DNA from: Candidatus Bacteroides merdavium
GTDB lineage: Bacteria > Bacteroidota > Bacteroidia > Bacteroidales > Bacteroidaceae
Direction of reading: 5' to 3'
Length of the DNA: 35,974 nucleotides
Assembly: GCA_019116805.1 (NCBI GenBank)
Contig: DXAV01000017.1
Location: 1 to 35,974, forward strand
A program made the translations under genes and the position numbers. Shown here one piece after another: positions 24,133 to 34,648 of this stretch (the first letter of the stretch is position 1; each line of letters starts with the position of its first letter). The notes beneath the pieces are model-generated. The model did not search any database. It worked only from the letters and a program-made list of their open reading frames with translations, and was not told where the DNA came from.

Positions 24133-25646
24133 AGCTTGATCTTTTTCTTCACCGACTTCGACTCATTGTGCAGGCGGTCGAGAGCAGTCACCACGTAGCA
24201 ATACTTCGTCTTGCCGTCTTCGTAGGGCAACTTATACCACGGCTGGTGGGTGATGGCAACGATGTGCGACGGGTCGTCGATATTCACATCTTCCTTGTCG
24301 GCAAAGCGATAAACTACGTAGCGAACGGCACGGTCCATCTCGTCCTTATACTTGGGCGCCGTCCAGAAAAGGATGTAGCCGTCTTCCGTCCACACGGGCT
24401 TCAGCTTGCGCACCTTGCCGGGAGCCTTGTTGTCCATAAAGTCGAACACGGGCGGCAGAGCAGGATATTTGTGATACTCGGCTATCAAGGCGTCACGATA
24501 CTTGCCCGCATTCTCCACTACCGCGCCGGCATACCACTGACAACTTCCGCCAATCGTCTGATAGGAACGTTGCAGGGCCATCTTGGCGGGCAGCTGGTTG
24601 ATGTCAGGATTCTTGGGATCGGCATTCTGAACGGAATTCATCACCGACTGGCCGATGAAAAGCGGACGCCCCTCACTATGCTTGGCCCACCAGTCAATAA
24701 GTACGGCATAGTCGGCCGCCGGATGGCCTATCTGCCAATATAATTGGGGTATGTTATAGTCAATCCAACCCTCGCGTGCCCAAAGCAACACGTCGGCATA
24801 GAGATCGTCATAGTTTTGCAGACTACGAGTCTTGCTTCCCAGAGGGTCAGTTGACTGGTTACGATAGATGGCGAAGGGCGACACCCCAAACTTGACCCAA
24901 GGCTTCAAGCCGCGCACCGTTTCGTGTATCTTACGGATAAGCAGGTTGACATTATCACGTCTCCAGTCGCCGATATTGTCGAATCCGCCTCCATAGCGGG
25001 CAAAACTGGCCGAGTCAGGAAACGCCACCCCCTTGATGGGATAAGGATAAAAATAGTCATCCATGTGAATGGCATCGACGTCATAACGCGATACAATGTC
25101 GCTCACCACCTGGCAGATGTAATCACGGCTCTGCGGCAGTGCAGGGTCGAAGAAAAGCTGATTACCATAGGTGAGGAACCACTCGGGATGACGGTTATAG
25201 ATATGTTGCGGCGTCAGTTGACTGGCCAACGATGTCTTCACCCGATAAGGGTTGATCCAGGCATGAAACTCCATGCAACGCTTATGACACTCGTCAATCA
25301 TGAACTGCATCGGGTCCCAATAGGGTTGGGGAGCCTGCCCCTGTACGCCCGTCAGATGCCGGCTCCAAGGCTCCAGCTTCGATGCATAAAAAGCGTCTGC
25401 CTCAGGGCGCACCTGAAAGATAATGGCGTTGATACCAGCCTCCTGTAAGGAGTTGAGCTGACTGATGAGGGTATCCTGCATCTTTTCAGCAGACATACCT
25501 TTGAACTGCCCGTTCACCGTCTGAATCCAGGCCGCACGAAATTCACGTTTGGGATAGCGCGGTTGACTTAACTCCTGCGCCCATACAGCGCACGATGCCA
25601 GCAACAACATCCACAAGAATAAGTTTTTCAGTTTCATTGTTTTCAT
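24129..25646 (-). CDS. GHL10 / DUF187 glycoside-hydrolase-like protein
   Basis: 505 residues from the ATG at 25646 (a second ATG at 25637 is equally possible). A signal peptide (LFLWMLLLASCAVWAQ) points to export; the Cys in LLASC could also make it a lipoprotein. The GHL10 domain begins at PKREFRAAWIQTVNG and continues with INAIIFQVRPEADAFY, FHAWINPYRV and VDAIHMDDYFYPYP, the marks of the YngK-like family with a TIM-barrel fold. The acidic pair in HMDDYF is a plausible catalytic site. A fibronectin-like tail is likely (about 405-505). Related enzymes act on peptidoglycan-derived or other amino-sugar glycans, but the substrate here is unproven. It is a single gene with its own exact promoter. 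Confidence 0.88.
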   Translation of the reverse strand: MKTMKLKNLFLWMLLLASCAVWAQELSQPRYPKREFRAAWIQTVNGQFKGMSAEKMQDTLISQLNSLQEAGINAIIFQVRPEADAFYASKLEPWSRHLTGVQGQAPQPYWDPMQFMIDECHKRCMEFHAWINPYRVKTSLASQLTPQHIYNRHPEWFLTYGNQLFFDPALPQSRDYICQVVSDIVSRYDVDAIHMDDYFYPYPIKGVAFPDSASFARYGGGFDNIGDWRRDNVNLLIRKIHETVRGLKPWVKFGVSPFAIYRNQSTDPLGSKTRSLQNYDDLYADVLLWAREGWIDYNIPQLYWQIGHPAADYAVLIDWWAKHSEGRPLFIGQSVMNSVQNADPKNPDINQLPAKMALQRSYQTIGGSCQWYAGAVVENAGKYRDALIAEYHKYPALPPVFDFMDNKAPGKVRKLKPVWTEDGYILFWTAPKYKDEMDRAVRYVVYRFADKEDVNIDDPSHIVAITHQPWYKLPYEDGKTKYCYVVTALDRLHNESKSVKKKIKL

Positions 25647-25667
25647 CTGTTTTCTAGTAAATTGTCG

Positions 25668-25698
25668 CAAAGATAATGCAAACCAAGAAACATGCAAA
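25668..25698 (-). promoter_or_regulatory. Promoter of the GHL10 gene, exact TTTG-N19-TATCTTTG
   Basis: TTTG (25695-25698) and TATCTTTG (25668-25675) on the minus strand, exactly 19 bases apart, 22 bases before the ATG. The context GGTTTGCATTATCTTTGC closely matches the LysE-gene promoter. Confidence 0.8.
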
Positions 25699-25722
25699 AA
25701 TGAGACAATGATTTACCTCAAA

Positions 25723-25781
25723 AAAACTATGTTTTAAACGATAAAAAGCAATGTTTTGTCACCCGGAAAGCATTGCTTTCC
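25723..25781. repeat. Array of three odd palindromes at 22-nt pitch (array 4, degenerate)
   Basis: Palindrome centres lie at 25729, 25751 and 25773. The third is perfect over 17 bases (GGAAAGCA-T-TGCTTTCC, 25765-25781). The second is AAAGCA-A-TGTTTT and the first AAAACTATGTTTT. The array lies between the divergent GHL10 and uvrA genes. The rest of this gap (25782-25868) holds no gene. Confidence 0.65.
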
Positions 25782-25868
25782 CAGCAAGCTGACGGTCTTT
25801 TCGGAAAAAGGGATAGGCAGACGCCCAACAAAATGCAGGCAAAAATTGTGGGTTGCATTGATTTTCCG

Positions 25869-25876
25869 TAAGTTTG
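25869..25876 (+). promoter_or_regulatory. -7 box of the uvrA operon promoter
   Basis: TAAGTTTG fits TAnnTTTG and lies 19 bases before the uvrA ATG at 25896. The -33 region is weak. It would drive uvrA, thiD and the ThiE/TenI-like gene. Confidence 0.55.
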
Positions 25877-25895
25877 CATCCTAAAGCGAAAAGCA

Positions 25896-28679
25896 ATGAG
25901 CGAAACAAAATCCATCCTCATAAAAGGCGCCCGCGTCAACAACCTGAAGAACATCGACGTGGAGATACCGCGCAACAAGCTGGTGGTCATCACCGGCCTG
26001 TCGGGTTCGGGCAAGTCATCACTGGCCTTCGACACCCTCTATGCCGAGGGGCAACGCCGCTACGTGGAAAGCCTCAGCAGCTACGCCCGCCAGTTTCTGG
26101 GGCGCATGAGCAAACCGGAGTGCGACTACATCAAGGGCATCCCGCCCGCCATCGCCATCGAGCAGAAGGTGAGCAGCCGCAACCCGCGCTCCACCGTGGG
26201 CACCTCAACCGAAATCTACGAATACCTGCGCCTGCTCTATGCCCGCATCGGACGAACATTCAGCCCCGTCAGCGGACAGGAGGTGAAGAAACATTCAGTG
26301 GAAGACATCGTGAACTGTACGAAGGAACACCCCGAAGGTACCCGCTTCACCGTCTTGGCTCCCCTGCTACTGCCCCAAGGGCGCAGCTTGCAGGAGCAAC
26401 TCGACATTGACCGCAAACAGGGCTTCACCCGCCTGGAAGTGAACGGCCAGATGGTGCGCATCGACGAATACGTCCCCCACGAAGGCGACACCCTCTTCCT
26501 GCTGATTGACCGCTTGACGGTTTCGTCCGAAAAGGATGCCGTCAGCCGCCTGACCGACTCCATCGAGACGGCCATGTACGAGGGCGACGGTGCCTGCCTG
26601 CTACGTTTCTACCAGGCAGACGGCTCGACGTGTCTCTACCGCTTCAGCACCAAGTTCGAGGCCGACGGCATCACCTTCGAGGAACCCAACGACCAAATGT
26701 TCTCCTTCAACTCGCCCGTAGGCGCCTGCCCCGAATGCGAGGGTTTCGGACGTGTCATCGGCATCGACGAGCACCTGGTGGTGCCCAACCGCGCCCTGTC
26801 CGTTTACGACGGAGCCGTGATGTGCTGGCGCGGCGAAAAGATGGGCGAATGGCGCGACATGGTCATCCGTGGTGCCGAAAAGGCAGGTTTCCCCATCTTC
26901 ACCCCCTACTACGAGCTGACCGACGAACAACGTCGGATGTTGTGGGAAGGCACACCCTACTTTGAAGGCATCAACGCCTTCTTCCGCATGTTGCAGGAGA
27001 ACCAATACAAGATACAATACCGCGTGATGCTAGCCCGTTACCGCGGAAAGACAACCTGCCCGCGATGCCACGGCACGCGCCTGAAGCCCGAAGCCGGCTA
27101 CGTAAAAGTAGGCGGACGCAGCATCTCCGAGCTTGTGGAGCTACCCGTCACAGACCTGAAGGAATTCTTCGACCACCTGAAGCTGACCGACCACGAGATG
27201 CACATCGCCAGCCGCATCCTGGCGGAAATAAACAGCCGCATCCGTTTCCTGGTCGATGTAGGCTTGGGCTACCTGACCATGAACCGTCTGAGCAACTCCC
27301 TGTCGGGTGGTGAAAGCCAGCGTATCAACCTGGCCACCTCGCTGGGCAGCAGCCTTGTGGGAAGCCTCTACATTCTGGACGAACCCAGCATCGGCCTCCA
27401 TAGCCGCGACACAGACAGATTGATACACGTCCTGCGCCAACTCCAGCAACTGGGCAACACCGTTGTCGTAGTGGAGCACGACGAAGAAATCATCCGTGCT
27501 GCCGACTACATCATCGACATCGGCCCAAAAGCCGGACGCCTGGGAGGCGAAGTGGTGTATCAGGGCGACATGAAGGACCTCCAGAAGCACAGCAACAGCT
27601 ACACCGTGCGCTACCTGCTGGGCGAGGAAACCATCCCCGTGCCCACGCAACACCGCCCGTGGAACAACTATATCGAAATAAAAGGTGCACGCGAAAATAA
27701 CCTGAAAGGCATCGACGTGCGCTTCCCCCTGAACGTGATGACAGTGGTGACAGGCGTCAGCGGCTCGGGCAAGAGTACGCTGGTGCGCGACATCTTCTAC
27801 CATGCCCTGAAACGCGAGCTGGACGAGTGCAGCGACCGCCCGGGCGAATTCATCAGTATCGGAGGCGACCTGAAGAACCTGCGCAACGTGGAGTTTATCG
27901 ACCAGAACCCCATCGGCAAGTCGTCGCGAAGCAATCCCGTGACCTACCTCAAGGCCTACGACGAAATACGCAAGCTCTATGCCGACCAGCCGCTGGCCAA
28001 GCAGATGGGCTACACCCCCGGCTACTTCAGCTTCAATAGCGAAGGAGGCCGTTGCGAAGAATGCAAGGGCGAAGGCACCATCACCGTGGAGATGCAGTTC
28101 ATGGCCGACCTGGTGCTGGAGTGTGAGTCGTGCCACGGCAAGCGCTTCAAGCCCGATACGCTGGAAGTACGCTTCCACGACGCCAGCATCTACGACGTAC
28201 TGGAGATGACCGTTAACCAAGCCATCGACTTTTTCAGCCAGCACGGACAAAAGAAAATCGTCAAGAAGCTCACTCCGCTACAAGACGTAGGCCTGGGCTA
28301 CATCAAGCTGGGACAATCCTCGTCCACCCTCTCGGGCGGCGAGAACCAGCGCGTCAAGCTGGCCTACTACCTGAGCCTTGAGAAAACCGACCCGACCCTC
28401 TTCATCTTCGACGAGCCTACAACCGGCCTCCATTTCCACGACATCCGCAAACTGCTCGAAGCCTTCGATGCCCTCATCCTCCGTGGACACAGCATCGTCA
28501 TCATCGAACACAACCTGGATGTCATCAAGTGTGCCGACTACGTGATAGACCTCGGCCCCGAAGGAGGTGACCGCGGCGGCAACCTGGTCGTGACAGGTAC
28601 ACCCGAAGAAGTGGCCGCCTGCGCCGCCAGCTATACGGGCCAGTTCCTGAAAGAGAAGTTACATCAAGCCGACTCCTGA
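25896..28679 (+). CDS. uvrA: UvrABC excinuclease subunit A
   Basis: 927 residues, within the family range. UvrA recognises bulky DNA damage and loads UvrB. Two ABC ATPase halves: the first Walker A is at residues 34-42 (GLSGSGKSS) and the second near residue 620 (GVSGSGKST). The ABC signatures are LSGGESQR and LSGGENQR, with Walker [12 protein letters not shown] in the second half. Zinc sites are CxxC at 278-281 with CxxC at 388-391, and CEECKGEG with CESCHGKR at about 720-745. The block [17 protein letters not shown] is typical. It heads an operon whose next gene starts 2 bases after its stop. The second paralog class (UvrA2) is less likely but not excluded. Confidence 0.96.
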   Translation: MSETKSILIKGARVNNLKNIDVEIPRNKLVVITGLSGSGKSSLAFDTLYAEGQRRYVESLSSYARQFLGRMSKPECDYIKGIPPAIAIEQKVSSRNPRSTVGTSTEIYEYLRLLYARIGRTFSPVSGQEVKKHSVEDIVNCTKEHPEGTRFTVLAPLLLPQGRSLQEQLDIDRKQGFTRLEVNGQMVRIDEYVPHEGDTLFLLIDRLTVSSEKDAVSRLTDSIETAMYEGDGACLLRFYQADGSTCLYRFSTKFEADGITFEEPNDQMFSFNSPVGACPECEGFGRVIGIDEHLVVPNRALSVYDGAVMCWRGEKMGEWRDMVIRGAEKAGFPIFTPYYELTDEQRRMLWEGTPYFEGINAFFRMLQENQYKIQYRVMLARYRGKTTCPRCHGTRLKPEAGYVKVGGRSISELVELPVTDLKEFFDHLKLTDHEMHIASRILAEINSRIRFLVDVGLGYLTMNRLSNSLSGGESQRINLATSLGSSLVGSLYILDEPSIGLHSRDTDRLIHVLRQLQQLGNTVVVVEHDEEIIRAADYIIDIGPKAGRLGGEVVYQGDMKDLQKHSNSYTVRYLLGEETIPVPTQHRPWNNYIEIKGARENNLKGIDVRFPLNVMTVVTGVSGSGKSTLVRDIFYHALKRELDECSDRPGEFISIGGDLKNLRNVEFIDQNPIGKSSRSNPVTYLKAYDEIRKLYADQPLAKQMGYTPGYFSFNSEGGRCEECKGEGTITVEMQFMADLVLECESCHGKRFKPDTLEVRFHDASIYDVLEMTVNQAIDFFSQHGQKKIVKKLTPLQDVGLGYIKLGQSSSTLSGGENQRVKLAYYLSLEKTDPTLFIFDEPTTGLHFHDIRKLLEAFDALILRGHSIVIIEHNLDVIKCADYVIDLGPEGGDRGGNLVVTGTPEEVAACAASYTGQFLKEKLHQADS

Positions 28680-28681
28680 CC

Positions 28682-29488
28682 ATGCAGACGCCTGCCATCA
28701 TCCTGACTATCGCCGGCTCCGACCCCTCGGGAGGGGCAGGCATACAGGCCGACATCAAAACCATCTCGGCCTTGGGAGGCTATGCGGCGGCAGCCATCAC
28801 GGCCGTCACCGTGCAAAATACGCGCGGTGTCACGGCCGTTGACTACCTGCCCGCTCCGCTCGTGGCCGCTCAGACAGAAGCTGTGCTCGACGACCTCCAC
28901 CCTGCCGCCGTCAAAATCGGCATGACCGGACGGGCCGATATCATACGGGATCTGGCCTCCTGCCTGCGCAAGCACCCCAACACACCTGTCGTGCTCGACC
29001 CTGTGATGCTATCGAGTAGCGGCCATCCGCTGATGGAGTCAGATGCCGTCGAAGCCCTCTGCTCCGATTTGTTTCCCCATTGTCGCCTGGTGACGCCCAA
29101 CCTGCACGAAGCTGCTTTCCTATTGGGAAGCCCCCTACATACCCCCCAAGAGATGGAGCAAGCCGCCGCCGAGCTGTATGGCCGCTACGGATGCGCCTTC
29201 CTTCTGAAGGGCGGCCATCTGGAGGGCGACCGCATGACGGATATCCTCTTCGATGGGCAGATACATCGTTTCAGCAGCCCTCGCATCGACACGGGCAATC
29301 TGCACGGTACGGGCTGTACCCTCTCGTCCGCCATCGCCACCCTGCTGGGACAAGGGCACACCTTACCCGAAGCCGTATGCCTGGGCAAAGCCTATATGGA
29401 CAAAGCTATCGAGGCCGCCCGCGAATGGCGGATAGGCAGCGGATACGGTCCTTTGTGCCACTTTCCTCCCGCCTTCAAATCCGAATAA
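28682..29488 (+). CDS. thiD: Hydroxymethylpyrimidine/phosphomethylpyrimidine kinase
   Basis: 268 residues. Phosphorylates HMP and HMP-P to HMP-PP for thiamine synthesis. The start ILTIAGSDPSGGAGIQADIKT is the canonical ThiD opening. Also seen are AVTVQNTRGV, VLDPVMLSSSG and the ribokinase-type C-terminal site GTGCTLSSAIA. It begins 2 bases after uvrA and ends 6 bases before a ThiE/TenI-like gene. This copy is not under the TPP riboswitch found at 33657, so its expression follows uvrA. It supplies the pyrimidine diphosphate needed by ThiE at 32929. Confidence 0.96.
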   Translation: MQTPAIILTIAGSDPSGGAGIQADIKTISALGGYAAAAITAVTVQNTRGVTAVDYLPAPLVAAQTEAVLDDLHPAAVKIGMTGRADIIRDLASCLRKHPNTPVVLDPVMLSSSGHPLMESDAVEALCSDLFPHCRLVTPNLHEAAFLLGSPLHTPQEMEQAAAELYGRYGCAFLLKGGHLEGDRMTDILFDGQIHRFSSPRIDTGNLHGTGCTLSSAIATLLGQGHTLPEAVCLGKAYMDKAIEAAREWRIGSGYGPLCHFPPAFKSE

Positions 29489-29494
29489 ACAGCC

Positions 29495-30112
29495 ATGCAG
29501 ATCATCGTACTCACCTCCCCCGACTTTCTGCCCGACGAGGTCCAGGCTCTGACAGCTCTCCTCGCCCACGGCCTCGACCGCCTGCACCTGCGCAAGCCCG
29601 ATTGTACAGAAGCACAGCTCGAAGCTCTCATCCGCCAGTTACCTGCCCAATATTACGACCGTATCAGCCTGCACGACCATTTCTCCTTGCAGGCACGCTA
29701 CCGTCTGGGCGGCATCCACCTGAACGGACGCAATCCCCATGCCCCCGAAGGCTTCCAAGGTATTGTGAGCCGCTCCTGCCATTCGCTTGAAGAGGTGGCC
29801 CACTACGCCCCGCTGGCCGATTATCACTTTCTGAGCCCCATCTTCGACAGCATCTCCAAGCAGGGTTACCGTTCGGGATTCGATATGGCACAGCTCCGTC
29901 AGGCTGCCCTCGAAGGTATTGTCACCCGTAAGACCATCGCCCTGGGCGGTGTGTCGGCTGACAAGCTCCGCCAGCTCCACGACATCGGCTTCGGAGGCGC
30001 CGCCTTCCTGGGCGACATCTGGCGCGGCTACCGCTCGGCCGACGACCTTCCCGCTCTGCTGACCCATTTCAACAAACTGATGCGGGTTTGCAGGGAGACG
30101 GAGAACGCATAA
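29495..30112 (+). CDS. ThiE/TenI-family protein (thiamine phosphate synthase-like)
   Basis: 205 residues with the ThiE/TenI TIM-barrel pattern: LHLRKPDCTE (substrate strand), HDHFSLQARYRLGGIHL, SRSCHSLEEVAHY and DYHFLSPIFDSISKQGY, ending with IALGGVSADK. Compared with the canonical ThiE in the same window it has SPIFDSISK where ThiE has GCGPFRYTTTK, so the usual pyrophosphate loop is altered. That makes a thiazole tautomerase (TenI-like) or a divergent synthase plausible. Thi4 makes an already aromatic thiazole, so a tautomerase would not be needed for that route. It is the last gene of the uvrA transcript. Confidence 0.85.
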   Translation: MQIIVLTSPDFLPDEVQALTALLAHGLDRLHLRKPDCTEAQLEALIRQLPAQYYDRISLHDHFSLQARYRLGGIHLNGRNPHAPEGFQGIVSRSCHSLEEVAHYAPLADYHFLSPIFDSISKQGYRSGFDMAQLRQAALEGIVTRKTIALGGVSADKLRQLHDIGFGGAAFLGDIWRGYRSADDLPALLTHFNKLMRVCRETENA

Positions 30113-30147
30113 TCCCAACCGACAGAAGGAAGCGCCCGGACAGCTTG

Positions 30148-30285
30148 CCAAGAAGCACTTCCAGGAGCACTCATGAAGTGCTTTGTCACGTCCTCATGAA
30201 GTGCTTCGTCGCACCCTCACGAAACACCGTGTCACACCTTCATGAAGCACCGTGTTGCATCCCCACGAAGCACTTCGTCATCATT
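30148..30285. repeat. Six-unit 23-nt tandem array with dyad cores (array 2)
   Basis: Six units of exactly 23 bases, starting at 30148, 30171, 30194, 30217, 30240 and 30263. At offset 5 the cores are GAAGCACTTC, GAAGTGCTTT, GAAGTGCTTC, GAAACACCGT, GAAGCACCGT and GAAGCACTTC. The first and last cores are the reverse complement of the third. The array lies between convergent thi clusters; the flanks 30113-30147 and 30286-30302 show nothing. Confidence 0.85.
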
Positions 30286-30302
30286 CCATCCCTTTCAGGC
30301 AT

Positions 30303-30344
30303 AAAAAAACAGGAAACACACCATTGTTGACGGTGCATTTCCTG
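30303..30344 (-). terminator. Terminator of the thiE-thiC-thi4 operon
   Basis: On the minus strand CAGGAAATGCACC and GGTGTGTTTCCTG form a stem with one internal mismatch and a 9-base loop, followed by seven T residues. It lies 31 bases after the thi4 stop. Confidence 0.85.
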
Positions 30345-30375
30345 TCTAAATATCTACTTCTGCGAAGCCTTGTCC

Positions 30376-31149
30376 TTACTTCTTCAGGCGGGCGATGATT
30401 TCATCAGCCACCTTCTTGCCGGACATCAGCATACCGCCGAAGATAGGTCCCATACGCGGAGTACCCGATACGGCCGATGCAGCCATACCACAAACGTAAA
30501 GGCCGGGATAAATCTCCTTCGTACCGTTCACCACTTCCTCTTCACCAGCCACAACGTCCAGCGAACGTTCGCCGATGACGGCACCTGTCTCAGTGGCCAG
30601 GCGGATACCGTTCTTGCGGGCTACGGTGGCGGCAATCTCGCTGTCGTGGCCGGTTCCGTCAATGACTACCTTGGCCAGGATGTTCAGCGGGTCCACATGC
30701 AGACCTTCACGGAGCACGGGTGTCCAGTTGACTACTACACCGCTTACCTGATTGTTCTTGAAGATAACATCCTCCACCGAGTAGCAGTTGAAGATGGTGG
30801 CACCGGCATGAACGGCGTGATAGAGCAGTGAAGAGGTGCTCTCAACCGAGTCCATGACATACAACCCGTCGGCGAAAGGTGCGTGGTTGATTTCAAACTC
30901 GCGTACGATGTCCATGGCTTCTTCCTGGATGACAATCTGGTTGAACATCATGGCGCCACCCCACATGCCGCCGCCGGGAGCCAGCTTGCGGTCAAACTGG
31001 GCTACCTTCAAGCCGGCCTTGGCCAGGAAGTAGGCAGCCACGATACCCGAAGGACCACCGCCCACGATGGCTACATCGAGGTCGAGGTTTTTCTCCAACT
31101 TCTCGAAATAGGTACTGATGATACCTTGTGATACTTTTGTCTCAATCAT
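30376..31149 (-). CDS. thi4: Thi4-type ADP-thiazole synthase, sulfide-dependent form
   Basis: 257 residues. Makes the adenylated thiazole carboxylate from NAD, glycine and sulfur. The NAD-binding Rossmann motif is at residues 26-35 (VAIVGGGPSG), with PGGGMWGGAMMF, and CGMAASAVSGTPRMGPIFGGM at the C-terminus. In yeast Thi4 the sulfur donor is a Cys in a CMDP context. Here the matching residue is His151 in LHVDPL, the form found in archaeal enzymes that use free sulfide many times over. It is the last gene of the riboswitch-led operon, 48 bases after thiC. No thiG, thiH, thiS or thiF is present in the window, which fits Thi4 as the thiazole source. Confidence 0.94.
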   Translation of the reverse strand: MIETKVSQGIISTYFEKLEKNLDLDVAIVGGGPSGIVAAYFLAKAGLKVAQFDRKLAPGGGMWGGAMMFNQIVIQEEAMDIVREFEINHAPFADGLYVMDSVESTSSLLYHAVHAGATIFNCYSVEDVIFKNNQVSGVVVNWTPVLREGLHVDPLNILAKVVIDGTGHDSEIAATVARKNGIRLATETGAVIGERSLDVVAGEEEVVNGTKEIYPGLYVCGMAASAVSGTPRMGPIFGGMLMSGKKVADEIIARLKK

Positions 31150-31197
31150 TTTCGTTTAAAATATTAATGTTATCAATCATTTGTTTCTCTAGCAATC

Positions 31198-32928
<1,731 letters not shown>

Positions 32929-33552
32929 TTATTTTTGGGTTAGTTCTATAATTCGCTTCATTTCGTCCACAGGATCCTGTGCACGCAGGATGCTTCCGCT
33001 CAGGGCGATGCCGTTCAGTCCCGCAGCCTTCAGGTCGGCAATATCGTCCGCCCCGATGCCTCCGATGCCCACAACAGGCAGGTTGATCCCCCATTCCTCC
33101 ATTTGCAACAGGATGTTACGATAACCTTCCAGGCCGAGAATGGGCGCCAGATTCTTCTTGGTCGTAGTGTAGCGGAAAGGCCCACATCCGATATAATCGG
33201 CTCCCGCACGATGGAGGCGCTGCACGTCGTCGAAGGTATTGGCCGTGCCGCCGATGATGAACTCAGGTCCCAGATAAGCCCGTGCCTCATCGACAGGCAT
33301 ATCAAGTTTACCTAAATGGACACCATCCGTATGAAGACGCTTTACCAACTCCACACGGTCGTCCAGCACGAAGTAGGCACCAAAATCGCGGCACAAAGTC
33401 TGTACTTCCCGTGCCACGGGTTCCACTTCCTCGTCCGTCGCGTCCTTCATTCGCAGCTGTATCCAGCGGCATCCTCCCTCGAGCGCGATGCGGGCAGACT
33501 CGAGGTAACTGATGGTTTCGGTGTAATGGGTAATGAACTGTACTTGAAACAT
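32929..33552 (-). CDS. thiE: Thiamine phosphate synthase
   Basis: 207 residues. Couples HMP-PP with thiazole phosphate to give thiamine phosphate. All active-site blocks are present: IQLRMKDATDEE, FVLDDRVELVKRLHTDGVHLGKLDM, GGTANTFDDV, and the phosphate loop DYIGCGPFRYTTTKKN. This makes it the canonical ThiE of the window, unlike the relative at 29495. First gene of the operon, with a good AAGGAG ribosome-binding site 6 bases before the ATG. The TPP riboswitch ends about 105 bases upstream, leaving room for a control hairpin. Confidence 0.96.
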   Translation of the reverse strand: MFQVQFITHYTETISYLESARIALEGGCRWIQLRMKDATDEEVEPVAREVQTLCRDFGAYFVLDDRVELVKRLHTDGVHLGKLDMPVDEARAYLGPEFIIGGTANTFDDVQRLHRAGADYIGCGPFRYTTTKKNLAPILGLEGYRNILLQMEEWGINLPVVGIGGIGADDIADLKAAGLNGIALSGSILRAQDPVDEMKRIIELTQK

Positions 33553-33656
33553 ATCACTCCTTTCTGTGGTTGAATATCAAAAAGAAAACAGAACAGGAGC
33601 ATCCGTACAGATACTTTGGATGGAAAGAATAATAATAAAAAAGTACACTCAAAAAA

Positions 33657-33735
33657 ATCCCTACGCCGGCATGATCCGTATCAGGTTCATTGGGTATAAT
33701 CTCAGCCATTGCATTCGCACAAGGCACCCCCTTTT
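33657..33735 (-). promoter_or_regulatory. TPP riboswitch (THI element)
   Basis: On the minus strand the conserved blocks follow in order: GGGGGTGCC, GGCTGAGA, ACCC, GAACCTGATACGGAT, ATGCCGGCGTAGGGA. These are the hallmark pairs of the TPP aptamer. A T-rich run (GATTTTTTTGAGTG) follows at once, so control may be by termination or by masking the thiE ribosome-binding site. Excess TPP should shut off thiE, thiC and thi4. Confidence 0.96.
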
Positions 33736-33748
33736 CTGAAATCCGAGG

Positions 33749-33779
33749 CAAATAAAGGAATAAAAAACGGAATATCAAA
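33749..33779 (-). promoter_or_regulatory. Promoter of the thiE-thiC-thi4 operon
   Basis: TTTG (33776-33779) and TTTATTTG (33749-33756) on the minus strand with exactly 19 bases between; one mismatch to TAnnTTTG. The transcript would begin just before the riboswitch. Confidence 0.65.
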
Positions 33780-33819
33780 GGAGAACGACCTCTTTTTAGG
33801 AAATTATTATCCGTATAAA

Positions 33820-33851
33820 CAAAAAGAGGGCGCATCCAGCAAGACGCGCCC
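33820..33851 (-). terminator. Terminator of the outer-membrane barrel gene
   Basis: On the minus strand GGGCGC and GCGCCC enclose a 12-base loop and are followed by TCTTTTTG. It lies 21 bases after the stop at 33872 and shields the thi promoter from readthrough. Confidence 0.88.
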
Positions 33852-33871
33852 ATCCCTATTTGTATCTTTTA

Positions 33872-34351
33872 TCAGAAATAGAATCCGAAGCCGACCTTCA
33901 GTCCTAATTCGGAACGGTCTTTGTTGATATCCCAATAGACAGCCGGTTCAATGGTCACTGTCTTTGAAAGGAAAAATGCATAACCCGCTTCAAGGCCAAA
34001 ACCGACAAGGGTACGTTTGTCATGTGTCCATACATGATGGTTCATATTGACATCGGCACCCAAATACACACCTACTGCATCGAAATAGTAACGTCCACCG
34101 ACACCCAGAATGTATTTATCGGAACCTCCGCCCTGCCATTCGGCACCGGCACGCAACAGCAAAGCCACATTGTCCATCACAAAAGCACCTCCATTGGCTT
34201 CGATTCCAAAATGAGCTTTCTCCGTATCCGTATTATAAGACAAGTTCAAACCCGTCACAGACGGATTGACAAACCATTTTCCTTTCTCAAACTGTGCCTG
34301 AGCCGCCAGCGTCACCAACAGCAGGCCAAACATAAACATTATTTTCTTCAT
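33872..34351 (-). CDS. Small outer-membrane beta-barrel protein
   Basis: 159 residues with a signal peptide (MFGLLLVTLAAQAQ, cleavage near residue 20). The rest is alternating beta strands with aromatic ends (FVNPSVTGLNLSYN, ILGVGGRYYFDAVGVYLGADV, LVGFGLEAGYAFF) and a C-terminal Phe (VGFGFYF), as in outer-membrane barrels recognised by BamA. About eight strands fit the length. It belongs to the broad porin/OmpA-like barrel group of Bacteroidetes. Function unknown. It stands alone, with its own promoter and terminator. Confidence 0.85.
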   Translation of the reverse strand: MKKIMFMFGLLLVTLAAQAQFEKGKWFVNPSVTGLNLSYNTDTEKAHFGIEANGGAFVMDNVALLLRAGAEWQGGGSDKYILGVGGRYYFDAVGVYLGADVNMNHHVWTHDKRTLVGFGLEAGYAFFLSKTVTIEPAVYWDINKDRSELGLKVGFGFYF

Positions 34352-34379
34352 CTTTCAAACGTATTAATGAATTGCTTTG

Positions 34380-34410
34380 CAAATGTAACCAAAAATCAGA
34401 GACATGCAAC
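34380..34410 (-). promoter_or_regulatory. Promoter of the outer-membrane barrel gene
   Basis: TACATTTG (34380-34387) fits TAnnTTTG; GTTG (34407-34410) lies exactly 19 bases upstream. The box is 28 bases before the ATG. Confidence 0.65.
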
Positions 34411-34468
34411 CTGTCGGACAAAAAACTTCACTATTTGCGTGCTTTGCCCCGTTGCTTCCCCCAGCCTT

Positions 34469-34493
34469 TTTCGGCCGAAAGGCGCGGCCTTTC
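34469..34493. other. Two overlapping alternative hairpins
   Basis: A 12-base palindrome TTTCGGCCGAAA (34469-34480) overlaps a 7-bp stem with GCG loop (GAAAGGC at 34477-34483, GCCTTTC at 34487-34493). The two share GAAA, so only one can form at a time. TCTTAAAAA follows on the + strand. No gene is seen from 34411 to 34648. Confidence 0.45.
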
Positions 34494-34648
34494 TCTTAAA
34501 AACGTTCATGTTTCATATAATCATGACAAAAAAGCAAGTGGGTTTAACACAGATGTTCAACAACATCGTTTTGAACCTACTCAACAGAGTAATTTTATTA
34601 CACACAAACACAGACATACGCAGAAAACAGATATAAGGCGAAGAAGAA

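Noticed and set aside
27141..28250. 369-codon minus-strand frame opposite uvrA
   Set aside because: Antisense shadow; uvrA Walker and zinc motifs occupy the other strand.
30148..30285. CRISPR-like array
   Set aside because: Units are contiguous 23-mers with no unique spacers, and no cas genes are present; the other three arrays differ likewise.
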